A program made the translations under genes and the position numbers. DNA of 64,000 bases from Pseudomonas aylmerensis (lineage in GTDB: Bacteria; Pseudomonadota; Gammaproteobacteria; Pseudomonadales; Pseudomonadaceae), in NCBI RefSeq assembly GCF_001702265.1, contig NZ_MAUE01000015.1, forward strand, positions 38,579 through 102,578, read 5' to 3'. This document shows positions 45,759 to 53,512 of this stretch, piece after piece. Position 1 is the stretch's first letter; each line of letters opens with the position of its first letter. The notes beneath the pieces were generated by a model. It was not told the DNA's origin. It did not search any database and was given only the letters and a program-made list of their open reading frames with translations.

Positions 45759-46115
45759 TTACTTGGCCTCTTTGACGGCTTTCTCAGCAGCCGCCTTTTC
45801 TTCAGCGGCCTTTTCTTCAGCGGCTTTTTCTGCGTCCGCCTTTTCAGCGGCCGCTTTTTCCTCCGATGCTTTGTTTGCCGCCGCCCTCTCAGCAGCCGCC
45901 TTGTTCTCATCAGGAGCGGCGGGCTTGGTGTTCTTAGGCTTCGCCACTTTAGGCTTGCCGTTGGCGTCAAGCTCTACCGCCAAGCCCTTGCCGAGCAGCA
46001 CATGGGCATACTCTTCATCGACGTTTTGGAACTCCTGCCCACTTTTTACCTTCGGCGATTCGGCCCCCAGTAGTTCGGCGTTACCTACAAAACCCCACAG
46101 AGCTTTGATATTCAT
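45759..46115 (-). CDS. Phage protein with Ala/Glu/Lys repeats
   Basis: A 118-residue protein: a short globular N-terminus (MNIKALWGFVGNAELLGAESPKVKSGQEFQNVDEEYAHVLLGKGLAVEL), then a charged low-complexity tail with 5-residue repeats AAEEK/AAAEK (about 72-115), which should be a long helix. GGAGG lies before the ATG. It lies between capsid and connector, where small head proteins are found. Function unknown. Confidence 0.72.
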   Translation of the reverse strand: MNIKALWGFVGNAELLGAESPKVKSGQEFQNVDEEYAHVLLGKGLAVELDANGKPKVAKPKNTKPAAPDENKAAAERAAANKASEEKAAAEKADAEKAAEEKAAEEKAAAEKAVKEAK

Positions 46116-46130
46116 GATGCCTCCAAAAAC

Positions 46131-46156
46131 AAAAAAGCCGACGCTATGCCGGCTTT
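46131..46156 (-). terminator. Terminator after the major capsid gene
   Basis: AAAGCCG/CGGCTTT with a 9-nt loop and a leftward T-run (TTTTTTGTTTTTGG), directly before the ribosome site of the gene at 45759. Confidence 0.72.
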
Positions 46157-46180
46157 GTGATGGTCACGTGCAATTCAGGC

Positions 46181-47377
46181 TTACTTGGGGAAGTTGCCCT
46201 TGACCAAAGCTTCCTTGCGGCGCACGCCGAGGCCCAGACGCTCTTCTGCCAGCAACGCCATCATGTTCTTGATGAACATGTCGTTGATCAGACCCATCTT
46301 GAACAGGTAGGTCATACGATCGAAGAGGATTGCAGCACGGGCGAAGTTGGCAATCAGGAATTCGCCGCCGTCGTCCGCATCGCCCTCGTCCATGCTGTCC
46401 GAGGTGATGACGGGACGGCCCCAGAGGATCGGGGTAACCAGGCCCTGCAAGTTGGCGAACAGATACCGGTTTTCACCGTCCTTCTGCAGCTCGATGTTCA
46501 TCCAGTCGAGCTCGCTCATCACGACGCCATCTGCCGACAATTTGGACTGCTTGCGCACCTGATAGATGCCACGACGCACGATGTCGATCGAGGTGTCGCC
46601 GGCCTTGTTCAAGGCGGCGTCGTAGACAGTGGCCTGGGTCATGAGGCCGTTCAGGTTTTCGCCAGTACCATCACCTTTGAGGATCTGGTTTTCCTCTTCC
46701 AGTTTCAGGTCGTAGCGCAGCAACTCCTGAATGTACCCCTGCATCTGGGGCACGTCGGCCAACGCTTCTTCGGTTACCGGCATCCATACCGCAATCTTTT
46801 TGACGCGGTCAGTTACCGGTTCAAAAGTCACGTCACTGGTTGGCTTGGTGCCACCTTCTGCTACCGGAGCAGCGCCGCGAGTATGCAGCTTCTCGCGGAA
46901 GTAGGTGTAGCTCTGCCCGGTGACCGGGATGGCGGTTAGCAGGTCGCGAATACGCAGTTCCTGGCGAATGCCTGGCTGGATGATCTGGTCGTAAATCGGC
47001 GCAACGATGCCAGCGCTGGTGACCTTCACTTCCTTCATGGCGGCCAGATCAGACTTGGTGACCTCGATCTCGGCACGGTTCGCCGAGTTCGAAGACAGCG
47101 ACTTGTAGCTGTCATCGCTCTTGATCATATCGATGAACGATTTACCCTCGCCCGGGCCGCCGCGCAACTTGACGCCCTTCTGCTCCAGGTCCTGGACCTG
47201 GTCGATAACCTTTTGCAGATCGCCCTTTTGGTCCTCGATCTGCTTCTTCAGGTCGCCGGTGACCTTGTTGCCTTTCTGGACTTCGTCCATGGCGGCATCG
47301 TATTTCTTTTGCAGGCCCTCGAAGCCGCTTTTCAGCTGCTGATCAAGGGATTCTTTCAGTTCTTTTACTTCGCTCAT
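46181..47377 (-). CDS. HK97-fold major capsid protein
   Basis: A 398-residue HK97-type capsid protein: an N-terminal delta/scaffold domain predicted as coiled coil (about 1-75, KKYDAAMDEVQKGNKV...), then the mature shell domain with IVAPIYDQIIQPGIRQELRIRDLLTAIPV and GRPVITSDSMDEGDADDGGEFLIANF. The protease gene just upstream should remove the delta domain. It overlaps the protease gene by 4 nt. Confidence 0.94.
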   Translation of the reverse strand: MSEVKELKESLDQQLKSGFEGLQKKYDAAMDEVQKGNKVTGDLKKQIEDQKGDLQKVIDQVQDLEQKGVKLRGGPGEGKSFIDMIKSDDSYKSLSSNSANRAEIEVTKSDLAAMKEVKVTSAGIVAPIYDQIIQPGIRQELRIRDLLTAIPVTGQSYTYFREKLHTRGAAPVAEGGTKPTSDVTFEPVTDRVKKIAVWMPVTEEALADVPQMQGYIQELLRYDLKLEEENQILKGDGTGENLNGLMTQATVYDAALNKAGDTSIDIVRRGIYQVRKQSKLSADGVVMSELDWMNIELQKDGENRYLFANLQGLVTPILWGRPVITSDSMDEGDADDGGEFLIANFARAAILFDRMTYLFKMGLINDMFIKNMMALLAEERLGLGVRRKEALVKGNFPK

Positions 47378-48015
47378 GGCGATACTCCGAAATGGTGGGT
47401 GAACAGGTTGGAAATGTCTTTCAGCTCATCCACGATCGCCGTGGCCTCGCTGCCGCCATCACGGCGTAGCGCGGTATAGCCGAGCGAAGCGACTGCTGCC
47501 GCTTCCTTCTGCGAGAGCCCCACGCGTTCGCGCAGGGCCTTCTCGAAAAGCCTGATGTCCGACTTGACGCTAAGGACTTGAGCCTCAGGGTTCATTCCGA
47601 ACGGTACAAAGGAGGCCTCCCACAGCTCGGCCTCCTTGATGAGGCGAACACGCCGCCCGGCGCGGTCCTCGAAATCTGCCTTGATGGTATTGAAGCCGAT
47701 CGACATGCTGTCTAGGATTTCCGCTTTCATCAGCTCGTAGGCATCGCGGGCGTAGCTGACGTTGAGGTTGACCTTCCCTTTAAGTAGAAGGCCGTGATCG
47801 TCCTGGGTGTAGTCAGCAGCGCCTACCAGTCGCGTAAGGTCGTGATAGAGAGCGAGTTTCAGCTTGCCGCCACGGGTTGCCTTCACGCGTGTGAAGGCGC
47901 CAGGCAAGATCACGTCATCGCCCAGATCCACGTTGTTAAATACCGCGGCGTAGCCCTCGAAGTTGCCGGCCTCGTCAACGGACTTGAGCTCAAACGGAAC
48001 TTCAAGATTCGCCAT
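47374..48015 (-). CDS. HK97-family prohead protease
   Basis: A 213-residue serine protease (U35 type) starting MANLEVPFELKSVDEAGNFEGYAAVFNNVDLGDDVILPGAF, with the typical catalytic His in LALYHDLTRLVG and Ser in DSMSIGFNTIK. It trims the capsid protein during maturation. It overlaps the portal gene by 14 nt. Confidence 0.93.
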   Translation of the reverse strand: MANLEVPFELKSVDEAGNFEGYAAVFNNVDLGDDVILPGAFTRVKATRGGKLKLALYHDLTRLVGAADYTQDDHGLLLKGKVNLNVSYARDAYELMKAEILDSMSIGFNTIKADFEDRAGRRVRLIKEAELWEASFVPFGMNPEAQVLSVKSDIRLFEKALRERVGLSQKEAAAVASLGYTALRRDGGSEATAIVDELKDISNLFTHHFGVSP

Positions 48016-49216
48016 TTTTATCCATCTCCCACCGGGTGACCCGGTTGTATTCGTCGCCTTCCAGGGGAGGCAGGTTTTCTTTCACTCGGACTTCGTTGAT
48101 GGTCATCCATCCTGACCCACCAGAACCGCCAAGCGCACTGCCGTAGTAGGTGGACCGACCTGCGCTGTCGGCGCGCAGCAGACCTTCGACAGCAAACTCG
48201 ACGAAGCGTGATTTGGCCCGGTAGATCTTGTCGTTGAGTTCGTCCTCCACCACGTCGATGTAGGGCTTGAGTCCGAAGGTGATGAACCCGGTGAGCTGCT
48301 GCTCAAGGTTCGAGCCCATGATCGAGGTCTTACCGGCGCGGTTGGCAAGCCATAGAGGCACGCCATAAATGCCGGCTAACGCCTCTTCCTGGAATTGCTG
48401 GGACTCAATGAACTGGGCATCTTTCTGTGTGATGCCGGCGGCCTCAATCTTCGGGCCGCCCTGCAGGATGGCCATTTTCCCAATGTCGTCGGCATCCGCC
48501 TTGCGCACGTCCGGGAACTTCTCCATAACCTGGGCTTGCTGGGCCTTGGTCAAGAATTGGTCGTAGATCACGTACCCGCCGGTGAAGCCGCCCTTGCGCA
48601 TGAACCGCGCCGACCATTGCTGGCCAGCCTTGGCAAGGCCCATGGTTTCGGCTTGGTGCTCAATGGGCGAAAGGCCGACTACGCCGTCCAGGCTGAACAG
48701 CTTGAAGTGGAGCATGTGTTCAGGAGAAACCGGGTAAGGATCTCCCTCACTGGGTGTCACCCAGTAGATGAGGTCGGCCTCGGTGTCGATCTTGACGGTC
48801 CGCCAATCCAGCGGAACAAGCCCTATCGGGTCGCCGTGCCTGTTCCGTTCGATCAGGGCAAAGGCGTTGCCGCGCAGCGCCATGTTCACGACCACGAACT
48901 TGAGGAAGTTCAGCATAGTCATGTAGGGGTTTGGTTTTTGGAGCAACTTCAACGCCCCATCATTTTTTACGACCTGCTTTCGACCTTCGCTGCCATCTTC
49001 GTAAAGCTTCAGCGGAAGGCCGCTAAGCGATTCGGAAAGGATTTTCACGCACGACCAGACCATGCTGATTGAGAGCGCAGTTTTGGTGGTTACCTTGATC
49101 CCCGCTTTGGTGGTTTTTCCTCCAACCTCAAGATCGACCTCGACGTAGTTGCCCGTCGCCGGATCGGTGTAACCGAAAAATCCCCAGGTGCTTGGCCTGA
49201 ACAAATTAAATGCCAT
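48002..49216 (-). CDS. HK97-family phage portal protein
   Basis: A 404-residue portal of the HK97 family. Diagnostic segments are SISMVWSCVKILSESLSGLPLKLYE, LLQKPNPYMTMLNFLKFVVVNMALRGNAFALIERN and the C-terminal ESQQFQEEALAGIYGVPLWLANRAG. The dodecameric ring is the DNA entry point. It is 2 bp from the terminase stop. Confidence 0.95.
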   Translation of the reverse strand: MAFNLFRPSTWGFFGYTDPATGNYVEVDLEVGGKTTKAGIKVTTKTALSISMVWSCVKILSESLSGLPLKLYEDGSEGRKQVVKNDGALKLLQKPNPYMTMLNFLKFVVVNMALRGNAFALIERNRHGDPIGLVPLDWRTVKIDTEADLIYWVTPSEGDPYPVSPEHMLHFKLFSLDGVVGLSPIEHQAETMGLAKAGQQWSARFMRKGGFTGGYVIYDQFLTKAQQAQVMEKFPDVRKADADDIGKMAILQGGPKIEAAGITQKDAQFIESQQFQEEALAGIYGVPLWLANRAGKTSIMGSNLEQQLTGFITFGLKPYIDVVEDELNDKIYRAKSRFVEFAVEGLLRADSAGRSTYYGSALGGSGGSGWMTINEVRVKENLPPLEGDEYNRVTRWEMDKNGES

Positions 49217-49218
49217 GG

Positions 49219-50898
49219 TCAGCCTACTAGTCCGAAAAAGCCGTTATTGAGGTAGTCGTCCATGCCTCCGAGCGCCTCTGGATTCAGAGAAAGCAACGAA
49301 ACTGCGTTGAACGTGGCCATGAGTGGGTCAATTTTCGCGGTGCCCGACGCTTGCTTGGTGATGAGGAATGCGTTTGCCGACGGCACGCCCTTGGCGTTAC
49401 CGCACGCCCAGGCCATCAGCGGCTGTCCGCAGTGCAAAAACGCGCCCTCAGCAAGTTTTCGCTCGGTGGTTTTAATCGCACCGGTGAGCTTCCAGCCCTG
49501 GGATATGCCGATAATTTTGTCTTCCTCGACGCCGGCGTCAGCCAGAGCATCAAGCACGGCGCCGATGCCGGCGGGGTCAAGGCCAACTTTGTCCAGCAGT
49601 CCGGCCTGATTGATGCGCGCCACCGTCGCGGCGAGGTGCTCGACGTCATCACCGATCTTTTTCACCAGCGTCAGATCACCAACCGCCGCGAGATCCATAA
49701 GGCGAGGCGCTTCGGTCTTTCGGCGTGTAAGCACAGACGGGTGAGCGTATGCATGAGCCCAGTGCAGCCAGGTGCGCGAGTCACGAACTCGACCCATGAC
49801 TGCCAGGCCCAGCAAGTCATCGAGGCCACCACCGTCGACACCGACGACGATCACCTCACAACGCTCGATGAGTGAGTCGAGCGTCAAGCCGGCTTCGGCC
49901 TGAGGCTCCCAGAAGTCAGCACCCACCCAACTGTCCGACATCAGCGCGAGGCCGATCTCGATGTTCAGGAATTTGGCGAGGAAGCCGCGCACCTCAGCTT
50001 CGCCATCCATCTCGGCCTGCATAAATAAGCGCTCGAGCGTTGGCCTGTCCACCGAGTACCCCATGTTGGGGTTTACCAGGTGGAAATTCTCAGGCCGCCG
50101 GGCCTCTCCGCTCTCGATCATCTCAGGCGGAAACTCATAGATCACCGGCAGGAAGCGCGGATCCTCGATCCGACCCTCACGCACACCGCGGGCATAGCTC
50201 AGTTTCGATCTGAAGATGCCGGCCGGTGGCTCGTTTGACTGAGTCGTCAGCCAAATAATGAAGCCCTCAGGCCTGGACAACAGGCCTCCGGTGGCCTCTC
50301 GGATCATATCCGGGGCCTTGACGTTCTTACCGAACAGCCAGGCCTCATCGATCAGTACGCCCACCGCCTTTTTACCACCGACCACATCACTGTCGGCTGC
50401 CACTACCTTCAACGTAGCCCCGGTCTCGCGGTGAGTTATGAGTTTCAGGTGCGGCTGCACATGGAGCAGCGCGCTCAACTCTTCATCGTGCTTGACCATT
50501 GCCGCACAAGGCTTGAAGGCGTTGTCGGCGATCTCTTTAGTCGGGGCCAGGATGATGAACTCGGCTTCGAGCCGCCAATTGCGGATCAGTGCCGTCAGCA
50601 TGATCGCGGCGGCGATCGTGGACTTGGAATTCTTCTTGGGGATGCAGAGGAAATACTCGCTAATCAGGCGATGGCCTGTCTCGCTGTTGTAGCTTCCAAA
50701 AATTGCCCCGGCAAAGTCGATCACCCAGGGCGCGCACGCAGATTCGATTGTCGGGCAGCCTGGTGCGTCGACTATCTTCAGCGAGCGGAAGACCTCCAAC
50801 CCCTCTTCGGCCTCGGCCGGAAAAAGGGGCGGTGGAATTATTGATTCGCCGGCAGAGAGCCGCCGCCACCAGTCTGGGCAGGCAGTTGTCCATTGCAT
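49219..50898 (-). CDS. Terminase large subunit
   Basis: A 559-residue packaging motor of the Terminase_1 (HK97) type. The ATPase shows a Walker A-like CIPKKNSKSTIAAAIML and Walker B VGVLIDEAWLF; the nuclease domain begins at EVIVVGVDGGGLDDLLGLAV with its catalytic Asp. The C-terminal part matches the family. It cuts and packages DNA with the small subunit and HNH protein. Confidence 0.95.
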   Translation of the reverse strand: MQWTTACPDWWRRLSAGESIIPPPLFPAEAEEGLEVFRSLKIVDAPGCPTIESACAPWVIDFAGAIFGSYNSETGHRLISEYFLCIPKKNSKSTIAAAIMLTALIRNWRLEAEFIILAPTKEIADNAFKPCAAMVKHDEELSALLHVQPHLKLITHRETGATLKVVAADSDVVGGKKAVGVLIDEAWLFGKNVKAPDMIREATGGLLSRPEGFIIWLTTQSNEPPAGIFRSKLSYARGVREGRIEDPRFLPVIYEFPPEMIESGEARRPENFHLVNPNMGYSVDRPTLERLFMQAEMDGEAEVRGFLAKFLNIEIGLALMSDSWVGADFWEPQAEAGLTLDSLIERCEVIVVGVDGGGLDDLLGLAVMGRVRDSRTWLHWAHAYAHPSVLTRRKTEAPRLMDLAAVGDLTLVKKIGDDVEHLAATVARINQAGLLDKVGLDPAGIGAVLDALADAGVEEDKIIGISQGWKLTGAIKTTERKLAEGAFLHCGQPLMAWACGNAKGVPSANAFLITKQASGTAKIDPLMATFNAVSLLSLNPEALGGMDDYLNNGFFGLVG

Positions 50899-50901
50899 GG
50901 C

Positions 50902-51390
50902 CTACCTCTTCACTACAGTGAGCGGCGGTTTGCCCGCGGAATACTTGCCTTTGCCAGCCTCTTTCGCGGCTTGCGCTCTTTCTTCCTTCTTGCCCGCGTC
51001 ACCTTTTTTGCCGTGCACATAAGGCACGGCAGTCTGAGCTGCGTTTCGGCGGTCAAAGATTTTTGCCCTGGGCTCATTCATCAGAGCCAAGAGCCATGCG
51101 AGAGGGTCTTCTGTATTGGGCAGGCAGTCGAGGTACTCGCCGCCGGCCTCATCCTGTTCTGGTGCGTGGTCCGCAGCGCTCGTTTTCTGCTTGCGCTGCT
51201 TTTCGGGTTTAACACTCAGCTCGGATCGGCGCGCAAGGATTGCACTGCAAATCTTCGGGTCATTTGCCCAGCGGGAGCCGGCAGCAGATGCCGTGGAGGC
51301 TTTGCATCCTGCGGCTTCCGCTGCTTCTTTGTTTGACGCACCCCGAGCCTTAGCGTCAACAAACTGTCGTTGTTTGTCTGTTAACACCAT
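50902..51390 (-). CDS. Terminase small subunit
   Basis: A 162-residue protein with an N-terminal helix-turn-helix (LTDKQRQFVDAKARGASNKEAAEAAGCKASTASAAGSRWANDPKI), the Terminase_2 pattern, and a basic C-terminal tail. I chose the ATG at 51388-51390 over a longer frame because the extension is Gly-rich and crosses a poly-C tract. It recognises the packaging site, which should lie just upstream. Confidence 0.88.
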   Translation of the reverse strand: MVLTDKQRQFVDAKARGASNKEAAEAAGCKASTASAAGSRWANDPKICSAILARRSELSVKPEKQRKQKTSAADHAPEQDEAGGEYLDCLPNTEDPLAWLLALMNEPRAKIFDRRNAAQTAVPYVHGKKGDAGKKEERAQAAKEAGKGKYSAGKPPLTVVKR

Positions 51391-51549
51391 TAACAAAATA
51401 CCTTGGGGTCGGGAAAAAAAGTGCGAATGGGATCGGGCGCGGTCTGGAATCGATAAACCCCCTATATTTAGACCCCCCCCACCATTGAGGCTACCTATTG
51501 CACCATTTCGGTGCGCCATTAATAGTAATTCCTCTCATTTGAGTCGGAG
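51391..51549. other. Intergenic region between terminase and HNH genes (cos candidate)
   Basis: This 159-bp gap in an otherwise tight operon holds a C9-10 tract (near 51474-51482), an AT-rich TAATAGTAATTCC stretch and the inverted repeat GCACC-ATTTC-GGTGC. In HK97-like phages with an HNH gene next to terminase, cos lies here. The cut position cannot be seen. Confidence 0.45.
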
Positions 51550-51909
51550 CTACCAGGACCGCGCAGAACCAGCTTCCTCGGCCTGCTTAACCGAGTCGTG
51601 GCATGGCTTGCACAGGGTCTGCCAGTTGTTGCGATCCCAGAACACCGCCATATCGCCGCGGTGAGCCTCGATGTGGTCGACAACTGAGCCTCCTGTCACT
51701 CGTCCGAGTCGCTCGCAGTACACGCAGAGTGGATGGGCATGAAGCCAGCCTTCTCGCGCCTTCTGCCACTTGTATCCGTAACCACGCTGGGCGGCGGTTT
51801 CCTTGGTGGCTCGCCATGAGTTGGTATTCACCGCCACGAGGCGATCAGGCTGGGTCTTGACCCTGTTTGCCAGCGTCTTCAGCCTTCCCATCAGGTGATG
51901 CTCCATCAT
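51550..51909 (-). CDS. HNH endonuclease
   Basis: A 119-residue HNH nuclease with CVYCERLGR, the core GSVVDHIEAHRGD (His-His), then NWQTLCKPCHDSV with the second CxxC pair and final His. Such proteins next to terminase are needed for cos cleavage in HK97-type phages. An internal ATG (MGRLKTLA, residue 7) is an alternative start. Confidence 0.92.
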   Translation of the reverse strand: MMEHHLMGRLKTLANRVKTQPDRLVAVNTNSWRATKETAAQRGYGYKWQKAREGWLHAHPLCVYCERLGRVTGGSVVDHIEAHRGDMAVFWDRNNWQTLCKPCHDSVKQAEEAGSARSW

Positions 51910-52008
51910 GTGGTTTGGCGGAAAGAACGGAGGCAGCGCGCTCTGCCGCGATCCTCATCCACTTGACTGCTCTTGCACGACGAGCGACGCATCCACTGCA
52001 GGCCATCG

Positions 52009-52338
52009 CTAAGGAGTCCTGGTTGGTAGCTTGAAGTCAGTCACACGATCAGCAATCGACCGGATCTTCTCCACACCCAGGAAGCCAACCCAACCACCAA
52101 CGAAGGTGGCCATGCTCTGCGGCAGCCCAAAGAACTCCAGGCCGCTGATTATGGTCAGGGTCAGCCCACCACACAGCACTCCCTCCACCAGCATCTGGCG
52201 ACGCGAGCCGCCACCATAGGTGATGCGCAACACGGCCATGGCGAAGGACAGCCCGGCCGGGTACAGGATCGGCGCATGCTGGCTCAGCCACGCAAGCATC
52301 AATGCCCAGGTGTCTGGCTTGTCTGGCATGTTCGGCAT
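52009..52338 (-). CDS. Phage holin
   Basis: A 109-residue protein with three hydrophobic segments (ILYPAGLSFAMAVLRITYG, LVEGVLCGGLTLTIISGLEFFG, MATFVGGWVGFLGVEKI), matching the lambda-type holin family of pseudomonad prophages. I chose the ATG at 52336-52338 (MPNMPDKPDTW) preceded by GGAGGAACC. It opens the inner membrane for the endolysin, which lies 21 kb away at the other end of the late operon. Confidence 0.88.
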   Translation of the reverse strand: MPNMPDKPDTWALMLAWLSQHAPILYPAGLSFAMAVLRITYGGGSRRQMLVEGVLCGGLTLTIISGLEFFGLPQSMATFVGGWVGFLGVEKIRSIADRVTDFKLPTRTP

Positions 52339-52425
52339 CTCAGGTTCCTCCCTTTCGGGGAGTGAATAGATCCGGCTCCAGCAGCACTCCCAGCTCGGAG
52401 CAATGGGTGTGGTGGAGCCGAAAAC

Positions 52426-52498
52426 GAAAAAGCCCCGGCATATGCCGAGGCTCAAGGAAGTGTAGAAAGCAAAAAGCCCAACTCTAGGGTCGGGCTTT
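52426..52498 (-). terminator. Two tandem terminators downstream of the late promoter (tR'-like)
   Basis: Read leftward, AAAGCCC...GGGCTTTTT (52471-52498) comes first and AGCCTCGGCAT/ATGCCGGGGCT with TTTTTCG (52426-52452) second. They lie between gene Q and the holin, directly after the predicted late promoter, as lambda tR' does. Readthrough by Q-modified polymerase is inferred. Confidence 0.8.
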
Positions 52499-52526
52499 GC
52501 TCGCGGAAAAACCGCAAAGTAACTGA

Positions 52527-52555
52527 AATCTATATGCAGGGACCGGGGCTGTCAA
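52527..52555 (-). promoter_or_regulatory. Late promoter pR' candidate
   Basis: A consensus TTGACA -35 (52550-52555) overlaps the Q stop codon. At 17 bp spacing the -10 is TAGATT (52527-52532); TATAGA at 15 bp overlaps it. Transcription would run leftward through the two terminators into the holin and the whole late operon. Confidence 0.72.
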
Positions 52556-52905
52556 GCAGCCTGGCGACGGATATCCAGTGCCCCATCGATCCAGGCAATA
52601 CCCGCCTTCCAAAGCCCGCGCGTCTTCTCTTCACCGAAGCCCATTTTCTTGCCAACCTCCATCAATGAGCTGTCGCGGGTGGTGTAGTACTTCATCAGCA
52701 CCTGGCCGCATTCGGGGTAGCGCTTGAGCAGTCGACCCATCAAGCCATCAATCATCAGCGCATCATCGTCGGTGATCATCGGCGACAGGATGGTGTTCTC
52801 GCGGGAGGCGCAGCAGGACACGCCAGAGCCCAGCACTACCCAGCGGCCCCAATGCTCCAGCAGATCCTCGGCGGTGCGTTCTTTAAAGCTCGGTGTGAAG
52901 GCCAT
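52552..52905 (-). CDS. Antiterminator Q-like protein
   Basis: A 117-residue protein whose pattern (AEDLLEHWGRWVV, ITDDDALMIDGLMGRLLKRYPECGQVLMKYYTTRDSSLMEVGKKMGFGEEKTRGLWKAGIAWIDGAL) fits the phage antitermination protein Q family of pseudomonad prophages, with a C-terminal sigma-region-like helix-turn-helix. It would load on polymerase at the late promoter that starts in its own stop codon and let it pass the terminators. Family call is by pattern and position. Confidence 0.82.
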   Translation of the reverse strand: MAFTPSFKERTAEDLLEHWGRWVVLGSGVSCCASRENTILSPMITDDDALMIDGLMGRLLKRYPECGQVLMKYYTTRDSSLMEVGKKMGFGEEKTRGLWKAGIAWIDGALDIRRQAA

Positions 52906-52908
52906 GGC

Positions 52909-53226
52909 TCAATCCCCTGTGTAGTTGGTGCCGCCGGCGCCGCGACGGTTGTTCTCGTTGTATTGCGCTTCTGCACCGGCAGGCTTGAAGCAGTTGAACT
53001 GCGCGATCTGTTGCTCGGCAGCCTGGAGCCGAATGCTCAGCTGCGTCACCAGAACCTCCAGCGGCAGCGCCTCACCGGTTTCAGCGGTGACCCAGCCCGA
53101 GGCGCTGCACTGCACGCAGGCCAGCTCATGGAATACGCCATTGATCACTGCCCGGCCACGGCATGCCGGGCACTTGGCCAGGTCAAGCTGGGCGGCGCGG
53201 AATGCTGGGCCGTGAGACTTCTTCAT
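52909..53226 (-). CDS. Phage zinc-finger-like protein
   Basis: A 105-residue protein with a CPAC-N16-CVQC arrangement (KCPACRGRAVINGVFHELACVQC), a DnaJ-like zinc ribbon, and a helical C-terminus (LPLEVLVTQLSIRLQAAEQQI). It overlaps the upstream gene by 4 nt and precedes Q by 3 bp. In related prophages such proteins occupy the Nin region; function is unknown. Confidence 0.72.
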   Translation of the reverse strand: MKKSHGPAFRAAQLDLAKCPACRGRAVINGVFHELACVQCSASGWVTAETGEALPLEVLVTQLSIRLQAAEQQIAQFNCFKPAGAEAQYNENNRRGAGGTNYTGD

Positions 53227-53510
53227 ATGGCCTCCGGCAACTGAGCGCGAAGCTCAGAGAGTTCTGCTTCAAGCTGGCCGCAGCGGGCTCGGGCTCGATG
53301 CGTTTCCTCCATATGCTCGCGGCTCATTGCCACCAAGGCCAGGAAGGCATGAGGGGTAGCAGCCTCACAGAATTCGATCAGATCGCCTTGAGCGGGATAC
53401 ATCTGGCTCCTATCACCAAGGATTTCCCAGAGTTCACATCCACTGGCTTTCGCGGCTTCTGCCAGCCGGATCAACTCGGGAAGCGGGGTAAAACGTACTT
53501 GATTAGCCAT
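53223..53510 (-). CDS. Phage hypothetical protein, 95 residues
   Basis: A helical protein (MANQVRFTPLPELIRLAEAAKASGCELWEILGDRSQMYPAQGDLIEFCEAATPHAFLALVAMSREHMEE...) with a C-terminal coiled coil. AAAAATGGC start and position 2 bp after the recombinase gene suggest coupling. Function unknown. Confidence 0.65.
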   Translation of the reverse strand: MANQVRFTPLPELIRLAEAAKASGCELWEILGDRSQMYPAQGDLIEFCEAATPHAFLALVAMSREHMEETHRARARCGQLEAELSELRAQLPEAI

Positions 53511-53512
53511 TT

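Noticed and set aside
51474..51482. Poly-C tract as a phase-variation switch
   Set aside because: It lies in a non-coding gap, not in a coding region or a recognisable promoter; a packaging-site role is more likely.
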